Below are positions 35,506 through 48,196 of a stretch of 64,000 nt of DNA, piece by piece. The notes beneath the pieces were generated by a model. That model saw nothing but the letters and a program-made list of their open reading frames with translations, searched no databases and was not told where the DNA came from. The stretch comes from Phycomyces nitens (taxonomy: Eukaryota; Mucoromycota; Mucoromycetes; Mucorales; Phycomycetaceae): positions 744,001 to 808,000 of the forward strand of contig JAHRBC010000007.1 in assembly GCA_022702545.1 (NCBI GenBank), read 5' to 3'. Numbering within the stretch: the first letter of the stretch is position 1; each line of letters starts with the position of its first letter. Both the position numbers and the translations under genes were made by a program.

Positions 35506-38500
35506 ATGACAGCAAAAACCAGTAGTAATAGCGCCAATTCCCCCAAGGAGGAGCCAAAAACCTCTGCGAAGAATCCTCAACAAACCGGAGAAAAATCCAA
35601 GGCCGGATCTTCCACTAGTTCCGTAGAGTCCATACAAAAGGCAACAGTTGGAGCAAAAGCTGGCTCAACCATTATAACCAAGATTGGAACAACACAAAAG
35701 TCAAATGGTACAAGCGGTTCTTCAGAGATCCCTCTTCTCTATGCAATCACCCTGTCCGATAATGGTTCTCCTCAGGACAAGAAAGCGGTATGAAAAGTAC
35801 AGAGTAGGATATAACCGTATTATTGCTGACACTTCTCTAGTATATTCGTATCCCGCTTTCTGAGAAAGTAACGATACTTCGTTTTATTCTCAAAGCAGGA
35901 ACACTGGCAGCTGGAGGCCACCCAACCCTCTGTACAAACTATCCTATTAAAGGGTAATAATTCAAGGAACATGGAAAGCATTGTGTACTAATCGGCCCGT
36001 GTTTATCTAGTGTTTTTGATAGACACTCGTTTCACTCTATACCGTAAGTACATCATATTCACGCTCCACCTACATACGTATATTCACATGTTTTATCTTT
36101 AGCTTTGTCACAGATGAGAAACTACTGGGTGCTTATTGTGATGTAGAATTCGCCAACCCAGGTGTATACGAGTATCGCGTAGAGTACACCAACGACGCAA
36201 AGAAAAATGTCTCGCAATCAGGCTTCATTGTAGCCGAACCTAGGTTGACAATTGAGACCAACAAAGGTAAACAACCATTGCCATTGGATGCCCTGATGGC
36301 TCTGTCGGTCGTCCCAAAGTGGATGGGCCCTGTTACGGAATGGAAAGAGCAATTGGATATGATACATGGCGAAGGATACAATATGATTCATTTTGTACCC
36401 ATGCAAAAACGCGGTTCTTCGGATTCGCCTTACAGTATCAGCAATCAATTGGCTTTCTCGGATGATTTGTTTGATTCAAAGGATGCCAAGAAGTCTGACA
36501 AGGAAAAACTGATCATCATTCAGAATACTCTGAAAAGGATTCAAAAGGAATATGGTATTCTGTGTCTATCGGATGTTGTGTGGAACCACACTAGCGACAC
36601 CTCCCCATTCTTATTAGAGCATCCTGAAGCAGGTAATTGTTGATTTTTTTATGGACAAAACAAGAAAAATATGAAGTTGGGCTAACAAGAGGTACTTTAT
36701 TAGGTTACAATCTACACAATTCGCCTCATATTGTACCTGCTTATGAATTGGATACTGCGTTTGTTGAACTGTCTGGCAATATGGAGCAAGCAGGTTTACC
36801 TCGAAATATTACGTCCCAAGGAGACGTGGATCTTATCATGGATTATGCAGCCAAACACACCATCCCTGCATTAAAGCTGTACGAGTACCTCGTAATCAAT
36901 GTGGCCGAACAGAAAAAGGCCTTTAAAAAGGCATTGGTGGACAGAATCAAGTGTGACCCCAGAAAGTACTTTGAACGTCGCGATCTAGGCCATTTGTCCC
37001 TCAAAGAAAAGGCCATAATCCTGAGCGAAGATGCTGTCAAGATTGGGAACCCTGGAAAGCGGTTCAACAAATCAGTTGACCTTTCTCACGCTGTTGCCTT
37101 TGTTTTGGCCTTGAGCGGCATTCACACGATAGATGCCGTAGGGGGACAAGAAGACAAATTGGTCGACGACTTTGGTCACATCTTGGATGAGTACAATTTG
37201 CCGCTTTACAAGACGTATGACGATAATGTCAGTGCTGCTATTAGCAACATCAAAAGCCGCCTTTCATACACTCGGTTGGACCAGAATGGACCCAAGTTTG
37301 GAGAGATTACAAAATGGTAAGTTTCTGGAAAGACAACAAGACACGGTACTGATATTTTTTTTTTTATTTAAAAAAAACTAGTTCTCCTATCGTCGAGAGT
37401 TACTTTACCCGTCTTCATGACAAGGGCAACAAACATCCTCCTGGAAGTATGGCATTGGCTAACAATGGTTGGATCTGGAATGCTGACCCCATGAACGACT
37501 TTGCTGGGCCCAACTCTCAGGCCTATCTACGTCGCGAGGTTATTATTTGGGGTGATTGTGTGAAACTTCGATATGGAAAGTCTCCAAAGGATAACCCATG
37601 GTTGTGGGAGCATATGCGTGCATATACCGAACAAGTCGCCAGCATGTTCCAAGGAATCCGAATTGACAATTGCCATTCGACTCCTATCCCAGTAGCTGAA
37701 TATCTCTTAGACACTGCCCGCAAAATCCAGCCCAACCTTTATGTTCTTGCCGAACTCTTTACTGGATCACCAGATACCGATAACCTGTTCGTCTCTAGAC
37801 TGGGTATCCATTCTCTTGTAAGAGAAGCTATGCAAGCCTGGGATACCCACGAGTTGTCACGTCTTGTTCATCGCCATGGTGGAAAGCCTGTCGGAAGTAT
37901 GGACGAAGACATGACATGGAAGCGTGTTCCTTATGAAGGAGAGGAGTATGACAACGTATACTATATCCCAGTTTCCCACGGCAGTATGCCTCGAGCTCTC
38001 TTTATGGACTGCACTCACGACAACGAGACACCCTTTCAAAAGAGACTTGCTCAAGACACGTTGCCAAATGCTGCCATTGTGGCCTTTTCGGATTGTGCTA
38101 CAGGAAGTGTAAAGGGCTATGACGAGATCTACCCTCGTTTGCTTGATATTGTTGGTGAGCACCGCCTATACACCAAGAATACCAAGAGTGCCGGTATTGT
38201 GGATGTCAAGAGTAAGCTCCAGAAACTTCATCTCGACATGTCTATCCAAGGGTATACAGAAGTACATGTTCATCAAGAGAATGACTATCTCTTGGTTCAT
38301 CGCCAGAGTCCTGGATCTCAAGAGGGATATCTGCTAATTGCACGCACCGCATTCCCCAATTCTTCAACTGGAATTTCACCCATAAAGCTGCGCAAGACTC
38401 AGACCACATTTGTTCTCGGAGCCTCACTAAAGATTGATGGAGACAAGGTTGTTGATGATACTAAACTCTCTGGACTGCCAAGCCATATCGAGAATCTTCC

Positions 38501-40576
38501 TTCTCCTGGACTAGAACATCACGAAGACGATAAAGGAAGTTACACTCAAGTAGTCCTTCCTGAATCCTTTGCTCCTGGATCAATCTATGTTCTCAAGACT
38601 TCGATTGGAGATGTATACAAGCACGCTCGTGAAATCATTACAACCATGGACGATGCAGTCTTGAAAGATTTCGATCTGCTCGATTGCAATGTAGCCTTGT
38701 ACCGTTGTGAAGGCGAAGAGATGGATGCTACTGGTGGTGATGGTGTCTACAATGTATCAGATTATGGAAAATTTGTGTATGCTGGTCTTCAAGGATTTAT
38801 GTCTGCCTTGACCCCCATTATTATCAACAATGATCTTGGCCATCCAGTGTGTAACAATCTGAGAGAAGGAAAATGGATGCTAGAGTATGTAGTAAACCGT
38901 CTGGTCCGCCAGCAGAAGCAGTATCCTCACCTCAAGACGCTCTCAGACTGGTTCGATTCAAGATTTGATGTCGTGAAGCAGATGCCAGACTTCCTTGTGC
39001 CAAAGTATTTTGCCATGACCATCCAAACTGCGTACGATAACGTCTATGCGCATGCTCTATCTCGAATGTCTCCTCTTATTCAGAATGGAGATCAGTTCTT
39101 GAAGCAATTGGCTTTGTGCAGTGTTCAAATGTATGGCCAAGTTCCTTCTACTGGGTTACATCCCACAAAATCCGGGCCTTGTCTTGCTGCTGGTCTACCT
39201 CATTTCACCACTGGTGCTTTCCGTACCTGGGGTCGCGATGTCTTTATTTCTCTCCGTGGCCTTTTGCTTGTCACCGGGCAGTTTGGTGCAGCCAAGGAGC
39301 ATATTGTTGCATTTGGTAGCTCTCTAAAGCATGGTTTGATCCCCAATCTCTTGGATGCCGTACGTGTTCCCCGTTACAATGCACGCGATGCCGCATGGTT
39401 CTTTATGCAGGCCATCCAAGACTACTACAACATGGCTCCAGATGGTCCCTCTATTCTCACTACAAAGGTTCTTCGACGATTCCCAAAAGACGATCATTTC
39501 GTACCTGTAGAAGAAGGCTATCAATATTCCTCTACAATTGGAGAGATCATGCAAGAGATATTGCAGCGCCATGCTCAAGGCATCCATTTTAGAGAATACA
39601 ACGCAGGAGAGGCTATCGATCGCCAGATGAAAGACCAGGGATTCAATATTGATATTGATGTAGATTGGGAGACAGGTGTCTTGGTTGGTGGTAACGAGTT
39701 TAACTGTGGTACCTGGATGGACAAGATGGGGGAGAGTGAGAAAGCTCACAACAAAGGCTTCCCTGGTACTCCTCGCGACGGCGCACCTATCGAGATTACT
39801 GGTTTACTAAAGAGTGCCCTAAGATTTGTCTTGGAGCTTCACAAGAAGAAAGAGTTTGAGTGGTCTGGGGCTCAAGTTAAAGACAAGACAGTATCTTACC
39901 AGCACTGGAATGACTTGCTTCAAAAGAACTTTGAACGTATTTACTATGTACCCAAAGGTAAGATTACTATATATTCAACGTACCTGAATCTAATTTTTTA
40001 ATTGTCTGTGTAGATCCTTCTGAAGACAAAGCTTATGATGTGGATCCTCGTATAGTACATCGCCGTGGAATCTACAAGGATGTATGGAAGGCAACCAAGC
40101 CTTACACAGAGTATCAGCTCCGTTGCAACTTCCCTGTTGCCATGACAGTTGCACCCGAGCTATTTAATAAGGAGCATGCAGCAGAATGTCTTCGCTTTAC
40201 AAAGGATATCTTGGTCGGTCCTCTTGGCATGTCTACATTGGATCCAGCAGACCGGGAATACCATCCCTACTATTACAACAGCGATGACTCGGACGATTTC
40301 TTGGTTGCCAAGGGACGTAATTACCACCAAGGACCCGAATGGATCTGGCCACTTGGTTATTATCTCCGTGCTGTTTACATCTTCAATGCCATGCCTCCTC
40401 AATCTATCGCTCGTATCTTGCGTGCTCATCGTGAAGAAATTGTCACTAATCCTTGGCGCGGTCTGGCCGAGCTGACAAATAAGAATGGCGAAAAGTGTTG
40501 GGATTCGTGTGATACACAAGCCTGGTCTGCTTCAACTTTGTTAGATCTCTTGCAGGGCATGATTGAAGGAGTTTAA
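35506..40576 (+). CDS. Glycogen debranching enzyme (4-alpha-glucanotransferase / amylo-1,6-glucosidase)
   Basis: Bifunctional enzyme that shifts maltotriosyl groups and hydrolyses the remaining 1,6 branch, completing glycogen breakdown. Seven exons: 35506-35787, 35841-35953, 36011-36043, 36103-36632, 36704-37316, 37382-39957, 40014-40576, giving about 1,570 residues as in other eukaryotes. The N-terminal half is a GH13-like transferase: MIHFVPMQKRGSSDSPYSI, LSDVVWNHTS, MFQGIRIDNCHSTP and LYVLAELFTGS, then FMDCTHDNETP. The C-terminal half is the glucosidase: HFTTGAFRTWGRDVFISLRG, DAVRVPRYNARDAAWFF, ETGVLVGGNEFNCGTWMDKM and the terminal GPEWIWPLGYYLRA. An extra Ser/Lys-rich N-terminus of about 70 residues is fungal-specific or lineage-specific. 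Exon 6 is an unusually long uninterrupted 2.6 kb. Confidence 0.96.
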
Positions 40577-40637
40577 GACCACTTTATTATAAAACTACAC
40601 TCCATAGCATATTTTCTTGTTTTATTAAAAAAAAAGA

Positions 40638-43600
40638 TCACTTTTTTCCTAGTAACATTGCCCTAAAATCATCGTTACTTTTTGGTGCAGTTTGAGGTGC
40701 AGTAGGACCAGCTGTGGTCCCTTCAGTAGTTGTAGTTGTAGTGGCAGTTGTTTGTTCTGTGGGTCTTGGTTGGGTTCTTGAGATAGCCAGACGTGTTCCT
40801 TTACCACGACCTCTTCCACGCATATTACGCATACCATGGGGAACCATGCCAAACCCACTGGCTGGCTTTGGTTCTACACTCGGTTCTGCTTCTTTTTCTA
40901 CCTTTTGCTCTGTCTTTTGTACCGGCTTTGGCTTCTTAAAGACATCAGCCTCCAATACATTGGTCTCGGAAGCCTTGCGTTTAAGAGTAGGTGCAGGCGG
41001 TTCATCATGATCTTTTTTAGGCGGAACTGCAGGATCAGAGGTCTGTTTCTTGGTTTCTTTGAGCTTTCGTCGATGGGCACTCTTCTTGATCTGATATAGA
41101 GGTATAAGCACGACTATAAAAAACATTTTTTACGCAAAATACCTTTGCCACAATTTCTTTTTCCTTTTTCTTTTCTTCCACGGCTTCTTGTTCGGCCAGA
41201 TCTGCCTATCATATCAAAAAGAAAATATTAGCAAGAGTATTATGTATATGTTTTGCTTAAAGTCTACTAACCTGCCAGTTTCTTGTTAAAAGCTTCGAAC
41301 CCTTGTTGATGCGAATAAGAGCATCTTCTATAGAGTCAACAGTTCCTTCCTCATGCTCAAAAGTCATCCATGCATCCATGATTCTTTCCGGATAATCAAG
41401 GTTTTTTGCAAGTGCTTGTTTGAATAGAGAGGTGCACCGATGCTCATTTCCAGTTGACCTAACATACCCAAGATTAATACCAAATTATAAGGGTTATTGC
41501 TATACCTTTCAAAATCAATGAATTGGATCCATGCTTCCGATTGACGTCCATGCTTCTTTATAATACCTTCCCATATTTCACGCGCTTTCTTTACATTTCC
41601 TAATTTCTTGCCCTATTAAAACAAAGTGTTTATAAGTCCGTGTCCTACAGATTGCTTTATAATGTAATAAAGAAACTCACCTCGATAAAGGCGTAGTATT
41701 TTTCTATGCGGTAGTACGGATCACCGGCTTTACCAAATGCTATATCTCTCTCATTAGTTACTGCAAAGATCGTTTAATATGGCATTACCTTCAGACAAGT
41801 ACACCAATGCTTCTTCAAATGCAACCCGAAGATCCATAATAATTTCCTCGTCGGCTTTTTTTATATATATAATTAGCCAACAATATTTCTTTTAAAAGCC
41901 TTGTTAAACACTTACGATCTTCCCAGTCTACCCGTCGTCGTTCGAAATCACACTTTGCCCTTAGTAAAGCCACCAAGTCTTCAAGACTTGCCAACAAAGG
42001 CTTGTTTTCTAATGCGCGATCGAATATCTCTGTAATACATACAGTCAATGATTGTGCGTTTTTGGCTATATGTTCTTTATGTTATTACCAGATATCTTTT
42101 CATGTGGCTTTTGGCCAGCTTCCTAAAATCAAGAAAAAAGTATGTTTATATCCTAGATCCAGTCATTTCCCTGGCCTTCTTACCAAGACTCTTCCAAGAT
42201 GGGCCCACAATATACCGGACCAAGGGCAGTTTCGAACAGCACGTAATGTAGTAGCCTCCAAAAATATCTGGACTCGTACACGTTCAAACTATTGATTGGT
42301 GTTTAGTAAAAGTATCTGGGGAGTATTTCAAAAAAAAACATTGTTGCTTACAAAGAACAGAATATAGTCATTCCAAAGACCAACGTCGGTACAGTAGATT
42401 GCTACCGCACGCTCATACAGCCCTCTGACATTGTTTAAACTGGGTTTCTTGGTTGCTATTTTCTCGTTTTCAATGTATTGATAAAACATATCAAGCGAGT
42501 AGCCATGTTGAATCTACAACCCGGTTATTACAAAGGAAATACAATCTTTACAAGAGTTTAAGGTTACCAATTGTTGCTCAAAATAGTCTCTTTCGGTTGC
42601 TGCTTCTTTTGTCTTTGAATAGACTTTGTTGGCTTCTACCATATTTTCTTCGTAATGCTCATTATCAAATGTGCTGATGAGGCCAGAATAGTCACTAAAA
42701 GTCTGTTCACAAGCTAAAAGGAACCAATGTCAATGAAAGATATCAAGAGAATTGTATTTTTACCAATGTGCAAGGTGTTCAAGCGTTCCATAAAGGCCTT
42801 TTTGACCTTTTCCAACCTTTCGGGACTGTATATTTCAAGGTTAGTTTGTATATTGGACTATTCATGTCCAGCATTTACCTTGAGAAACGCTAAGAAAACA
42901 AAACTGATAAATATTATGTGAATGAATGATCAATACACTACCTTTAATACTCGGATCTCAAATTCACCGTATTGATTCCATATTTCGTGGCTCTAGAACC
43001 TAACTTAGTACAAGACCAATTAGAAAAACAAAACAAAACAATACCTGCATAATGTGGTAGCTTGTAGCGCGAACTGCCTTCATCAAATCTTCTCTTGTTT
43101 CTTCTATAACCACTTCAGCCTCTGTCTCAACAATGAGACCAGTCTCATCGTCACCCCAGACAGCATTGAATTTAGCAAGAATATATTCCACATACGACTT
43201 CCAGATAGGAATGGCTGTTTAGAGCATGAATTAAAGGGATTAAACGACATGTTTTGGTTTACACTTACACAAATAGTCTTTTTCAGCCTCATCATACAAA
43301 TGACGCAGCTTGGCCTCTCCTTCTTCTGTATCCAATTCCTTCTTGGCATCGTTAATCCAATCCAACCACATTGCTAGTATGATGAATTTTGTGTTTAACT
43401 CTCTATGCTGACCACAGCACCTTTTTTTATTACCTTCTGGAAGAGGGAACATCTCGTGCATGTTCTCGCGAGCAGACTCGAGCTGGTCAGGAAAATCCAG
43501 CAGAGACAGGATCTCTATCAGGCGTACATGCAATTCATATTGTGTATTATCTTGATCCAACTTGTAGCAGGTTATGAGTGATAAGTTGGCACAATACGTC

Positions 43601-43918
43601 CAACCCAAGTCATACCTTTTCCATGACTTCTGGCAATTGCTCCAAAGCCTCGAGTGTCTTTTGTGCCTGGTCAGCAGCAGGATCAGCCACGTCTGAGATC
43701 TGATCGTCAGCTACATCATTTTCAGGTAATTCATCAACACCCATGGGCTCCGGTAGATTTTCGGCTGCTATTTCCGTCGTATCCATCGCAGCTATATCAG
43801 CAATAGGTTGTTCATCAGTGGCCATTTCGCTTTTTGGAGAATCATTGGCTGCCATGATATCCGTAGTCTGATCGACTGGTTCGTCCTTGTGTGTTTTGAT
43901 ATCTTGTGGAGAATCCAT
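40638..43918 (-). CDS. SART3/Prp24-like U6 snRNP recycling factor, HAT-repeat form lacking RRMs
   Basis: Multi-exon gene from the ATG at 43918. After an acidic leader, HAT (half-a-TPR) repeats run through most exons: MWLDWINDAKKELDTEEGEA, IPIWKSYVEYILAKFNAVWG, HEIWNQYGEFEIRVL, WNDYILFF, CPWSGILWAHLGRVL and RALENKPLLASLEDLVAL. The last exon (from 41126) carries a basic segment (KKSAHRRKLKETKK), a Thr-rich stretch and an arginine/glycine patch (MRGRGRGKG). It ends in SNDDFRAMLLGKK, which matches the Lsm-binding C-terminal motif of Prp24/SART3. The two RRMs that normally lie between the HAT array and the C-terminal motif are absent, and the last exon is continuous across that point. The 5' end faces Dus1 across 160 bp. 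Confidence 0.85.
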
Positions 43919-44078
43919 CGTTATGCTTTACACCCACTTTCACCGTATTCCTTCACAAAGCAAACCTTAACGCGACCACTTCTAATCCGCAATTGTGACT
44001 GTCCCTTGACCTTGTTCTAAAGAAGCAGTTATTTTCTCTATTGATTTTGACAGCTAACATCATTCTCTATTTCGCATC
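43919..44078. promoter_or_regulatory. Compact bidirectional promoter, SART3-like / Dus1
   Basis: Only 160 bp separate two divergent start codons, so both promoters must overlap. Both products act on RNA (U6 snRNP recycling and tRNA modification), and coordinated expression is plausible but inferred. Confidence 0.55.
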
Positions 44079-45434
44079 ATGTTCATTCGCCATTGTTTAC
44101 CCTCCACAACGCATTCATTACGACGCACTATTCACTCAAACGCTTCCAGCACAAAAAAGTTGGAGGGATATGACTTTTATGAAAAGATCCTTGGTAGTCC
44201 TAAGCACATTGTTGCACCCATGGTCGAGCAATCCGAGCAAGCATGGCGGATATTAAGCAAACGTTACGATTCGCATTTATGCTTCACCCCAATGTTTCAT
44301 GCAAAACTGTTCAGCGACTCGTTCAGTGGACCAAGATATAGAAAGGATCAGTGGACCACAGATGAAAAAGATCGACCTCTTGTTGTTCAGGTACACCATT
44401 TTGATCTCATTCTTTTCCAACAAACAATTTGCCATAAAGAAGAAGGCTTATGTTTCTAAAGTTTTGTGCAAACGATCCAGAAACATTGCTCAAGGCAGCA
44501 AAGATGGCAGAACATCAATGCGATGCAATTGATTTGAACCTTGGCTGCCCTCAGAATATTGCAAAACGAGGTCGTTATGGGTCATTTTTGCAGGACGAAT
44601 GGGAAGTAATTGCATCCATGATATCTTTACTACATCGTGAACTCGCCGTACCAGTAACGGCCAAGATTCGAGTCTTTCCAACCATTGAAAAGACCATAGC
44701 CTACGCAAAGATGCTCCAAGATGCGGGAGCCCAGATTCTAACTGTCCATGGTCGTTTAAGAGAACAAAAGGGTCACCATACAGGCCTAGCGGACTGGGAT
44801 AAAATCAAAGCCGTCAAGGATGCTGTAAAGATTCCAGTATTTGCCAATGGAAACATTCTTTATCATGAAGATATCCAAAGGTGCCTTGATCATACTGGAG
44901 CAGATGGTGTTATGAGTGGGGAAGGGCATCTCTACAATCCAACCATATTTACTCCTCAGGATATGCCACCATTATCATGGGCCATTGCTCAGGAGTATCT
45001 AGAGATCTGCAGAGATGTCTGTCCGACACGCCATAATATCATAAAGTCCCACCTCTTTAAGATTTTCCATCCTGCGTTGCCTTTACATACAGATCTAAGA
45101 GAAAAATTGGGCAGATCGGTAAAATGGGAGCATTTATGGGATATTTCTATGGAAATGAAAAAGAGACTAGAGGAAGACATGGCACGGATAGGCGAAGAAG
45201 GTCTACGAGGAGAGATTGATGCAAGAGGTCTTCGGAAATATGGTCACTGGCGCTGTCAGGTATAAAAGTTCTATGGCACATAACATGGTCTCATATATTT
45301 AATAGCCTTACTTTCGGCCTGAGCTCCCCTTGGATCATGGATGGGCAAAAGGAGAAGAGAGAAGAAGAGAAAGAGAATCCAAAATGCTACAAAGTTTGGA
45401 TGATGAGGAAAAGATGACAGCTGCGATTGGATAG
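44079..45434 (+). CDS. DUS1: tRNA-dihydrouridine synthase 1 (D16/D17)
   Basis: FMN- and NADPH-dependent enzyme that reduces uridines in the tRNA D-loop. Three exons: 44079-44390, 44462-45259, 45306-45434. Motifs run in family order: IVAPMVEQSEQAWRIL (FMN-binding start), CFTPMFHAKLF, VVQFCANDPETLLKAA, DAIDLNLGCPQNIAKRGRYG with the catalytic Cys in GCPQ, VTAKIRVF, LTVHGRLREQKG, IPVFANGNI and ADGVMSGEGHLYNP. The N-terminus (FIRHCLPSTTHSLRRTIHSN) is basic and could act as a mitochondrial signal. The C-terminus is charged and short. Length (about 410 residues) is normal. Confidence 0.95.
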
Positions 45435-46136
45435 AGTAGAATGGACACTATAATTTATACTCGTACATTTTTAAAAATTAATTGATCTTAATTTCATTTT
45501 AGAATATTTTATTATAATCGTATATTATTGACGTTTATTAACTTGGAGCGACAAGCAACGGATACGAAAAAAAGAGAACATTAATAATAACATATTTACA
45601 GTTTAAATATTTTCAGTAATGGTCAATGAGACCTTTTTTTATAAATGCATTTGCAAACATATTTTGAAATCCAAATTGAAAATCCAGAATCGATTGACAT
45701 TTATAAACAGCAATGTATACTTTTCTATCTTAATGAAAGACTGCGTACCAGGTTATATAAAAATCTTTACATTCGCTTATCTGCATTACAGCTCACATTT
45801 TTTCTTTATTTAATTTGAAAACAAAAAATAAATTAAAAGGGGGGCTTCAAAATTTAAAAAGTTTCCTCCAAGCCAAGATTTTCTTCATCTGTATAGGAAT
45901 CTTTTACATCTCAGATTATTCTGGGTCTATATTTCTGTACTTTTTAAACGCCCTAGCAGTGTGGGAATTTATTAGGATAGCAGTTTTTGAAGAACAGAAA
46001 AATTGCGAAGGTATTTGAAATAGTTCACACTCCTAATATCGTATTTTCAATAGAATAAGGTTCGTTCACCACTGGGTTCATATATAAAACTCTAAAAATT
46101 TCTTGCTAAACACACAACTGTCGGTAAAATAAAAAT
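45435..46136. other. AT-rich intergenic, no gene
   Basis: The 3' flank of Dus1 followed by featureless AT-rich DNA. Short open frames are A/T-driven and lack any family signature. Confidence 0.4.
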
Positions 46137-46580
46137 ATTGAGACACAGAGCAGGACAAAACAAGCGGTTAATAAAAAAATAAATACTTGGATACACCGTA
46201 GGAAAGATTTGACAAAAAAAATCCTTTAGACTTAGAAGATACACAAATATAACTTTCACTTGATAAGTAAAAACTATTTTTAAAAATAAAAGGATCGTAC
46301 AGTTGTGCTTGAGTTGGATTATCAGAATTAATATCACGCTTTTAATGAATTCAGAGTGTGGTATATCACAACAGAGTGAACACAAACTCTACAATCAATC
46401 TCTTATTGCTCTTTTGCTAATGACCCCTAACAAATTAACATCCCAAGAACAGTTACGCACCATACACACATACAATTTACACTGCTATAGCTCTAAAAGA
46501 CCATTACACCACAGGGATTAAAATATAAGTAAATTAGAATAATTATATAAACCACCATAATATTATTTATTTAATAAAAA
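46137..46580. repeat. Dispersed repeat family X, copy 2 (rearranged)
   Basis: 46137-46400 matches 5176-5440 directly. 46415-46580 matches the reverse complement of 5480-5665 (for example GGGTCATTAG and GCAGTGTAAA on the minus strand). The two parts therefore lie in opposite relative orientation compared with copy 1, meaning an inversion or two separate insertions. Confidence 0.6.
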
Positions 46581-46671
46581 ACACTCTCAGTGTTCAGACC
46601 TTTTATCTCCATGTGCAAGAACTTTTGCTCCTACTCCTTGGACACAATTTTTAGGCCCCTGTCGGATCTTC

Positions 46672-46853
46672 TACCAAATTTTCCTCTCCTCTCTTTGCTC
46701 CCCTCCGATTCTTCGTCGTTACTAAATTAAAAGAGTAAGTTATTCAAAAGTCACTGTTTTGCTTGTATTTTTTAAACGCTCTTACCCAAATTGCTTTAGA
46801 TATTTGGTTTCTTCGAAGAAAGGGGAGAGCAAAGGAGTGACAAATTTTTTGGT
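46672..46853. repeat. Imperfect inverted repeat around a 100-bp spacer
   Basis: The arm at 46672-46715 (CTCTTTGCTCCCCTCC, then TTCTTCG) is similar to the reverse complement of 46815-46853 (CGAAGAAAGGGGAGAGCAAA). The transcript could fold into a hairpin. It may be a foldback or MITE-like remnant; no target-site duplication was identified. Confidence 0.4.
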
Positions 46854-47329
46854 AAAAATATCTTCATTGTAGTTGGAGCTCGACGGATGGATATGGCATA
46901 TTAGGCTTTTTAAAAAAGTGTTAATAATAATCAAACTGGGTGTATTCAAGAGAATTATATCTTACAAGTTAAAGATTGCCTGGCAGCATTTCTCTTTTGG
47001 TCCTTCCTCATCATATAGCAAAGACCCAGAGTATCTGGTATGCTTTGAAGATATAAAAAAATACTATTTAGTGATCTACAAGCAATAAAAAGTTAATTGA
47101 CAACACAAGAATCGATAAAATATCACATTACAATTCATCGATGGAGCTTTGGAGCTTTTCTCCCTTTGCTCCTTCTTTCTTGCATTTTTCTTTAAATTCC
47201 AGTAGCACTTTGCTTGCATCAGTTTCTCGTACAAGCCACTTTAATTTTGTAGTTAATATATGAACAACATAAAAATAATAATATTGTCTCTATTATACTT
47301 ACTTTTACATCTTTAAGTACGGGCTCATC

Positions 47330-47475
47330 TGTGTGGTATATCCACCAAGTGTGCTCAAACTTTACACTGCTACAGTAATAACCAACCATTATACAATAAA
47401 TACTAAAGTACAAGGAGATTAGAATAACACGTATATATATCATAATGTTACTTCTTTAATAAAAAACACTTGCAG
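47330..47475 (-). repeat. Dispersed repeat family X, copy 3 (partial)
   Basis: The reverse complement carries the same ordered blocks as 5480-5640: AGTGTTTTTTATTAAAGAA, ACATTAT and, further on, GTAGCAGTGTAAA with CTTGGTGGAT. Identity is lower than between copies 1 and 2. Confidence 0.45.
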
Positions 47476-47527
47476 CACCTACAAGCACCCTAGCCTATTT
47501 ACCTCAGTCTGCGACCGTTTTTTTAAA

Positions 47528-47784
47528 ACAATAGAGGTAGGGATATACATACATCTTGTTTTATTGACGGGTGTGTCAAGGCCTGGGGCCTAAAAAAATA
47601 TAGGCTGCCCCTAAGAACTGGGATAGTAGTTGAAAAGAAATATATAAATAATAGAAAGGTAAAAAGGTTTGACATGAAAAACACCTTGAGAGTCGAGAAT
47701 GGCTTTTTAAGTAGACAGAGATAAAGAGCAGGTAAGGATTCATTCGCAATAAATATATAGGAAAATAAAATGAGACAATAGAGG
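47528..47784. mobile_element. SINE-like element 1 with flanking direct repeats
   Basis: An element of about 235 bp sits between ACAATAGAGG at 47528-47537 and again at 47775-47784, followed in both cases by GGG after a one-base difference. Its body resembles the element at 48212-48445: GGGTGTGTCAAGGCCTGG, then a hairpin, then a purine-rich tail. The short direct repeats look like a target-site duplication. No protein is encoded, so it would be non-autonomous. Confidence 0.55.
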
Positions 47785-48196
47785 AGGGTACACGTAATAT
47801 ATCCCACTTTGTTTATTTTTCATGTGAAATACTATTGGACATGTTTGGCAATAAAGAAAACAAAGAGTTGAAAGTGAAAAATCAAGTTCAAATTATACAA
47901 CAAGTATATTATATCTTTATAACAGGTTATCTATGCAAAATCTAAAGTTTAAACAGGGCGCAGTACATTACATCTGACAACATCTAATAATATATCTAAA
48001 AAATGACGCGTTTATAAAAACATAAAAATTCATAACCGGTTCCATCACATACCGGTTTTGCTATTTTTATTTTGCACTGATATAGTAGCAGCAGTTTTGT
48101 TGTCAGTAGTAGTTTTATTTCACTAGTTAAATTTAAATAATTAAGTGTCGAACAAAAACATTGCATCAATTGATTGTCTTGTTGCATCTCTTGTGA

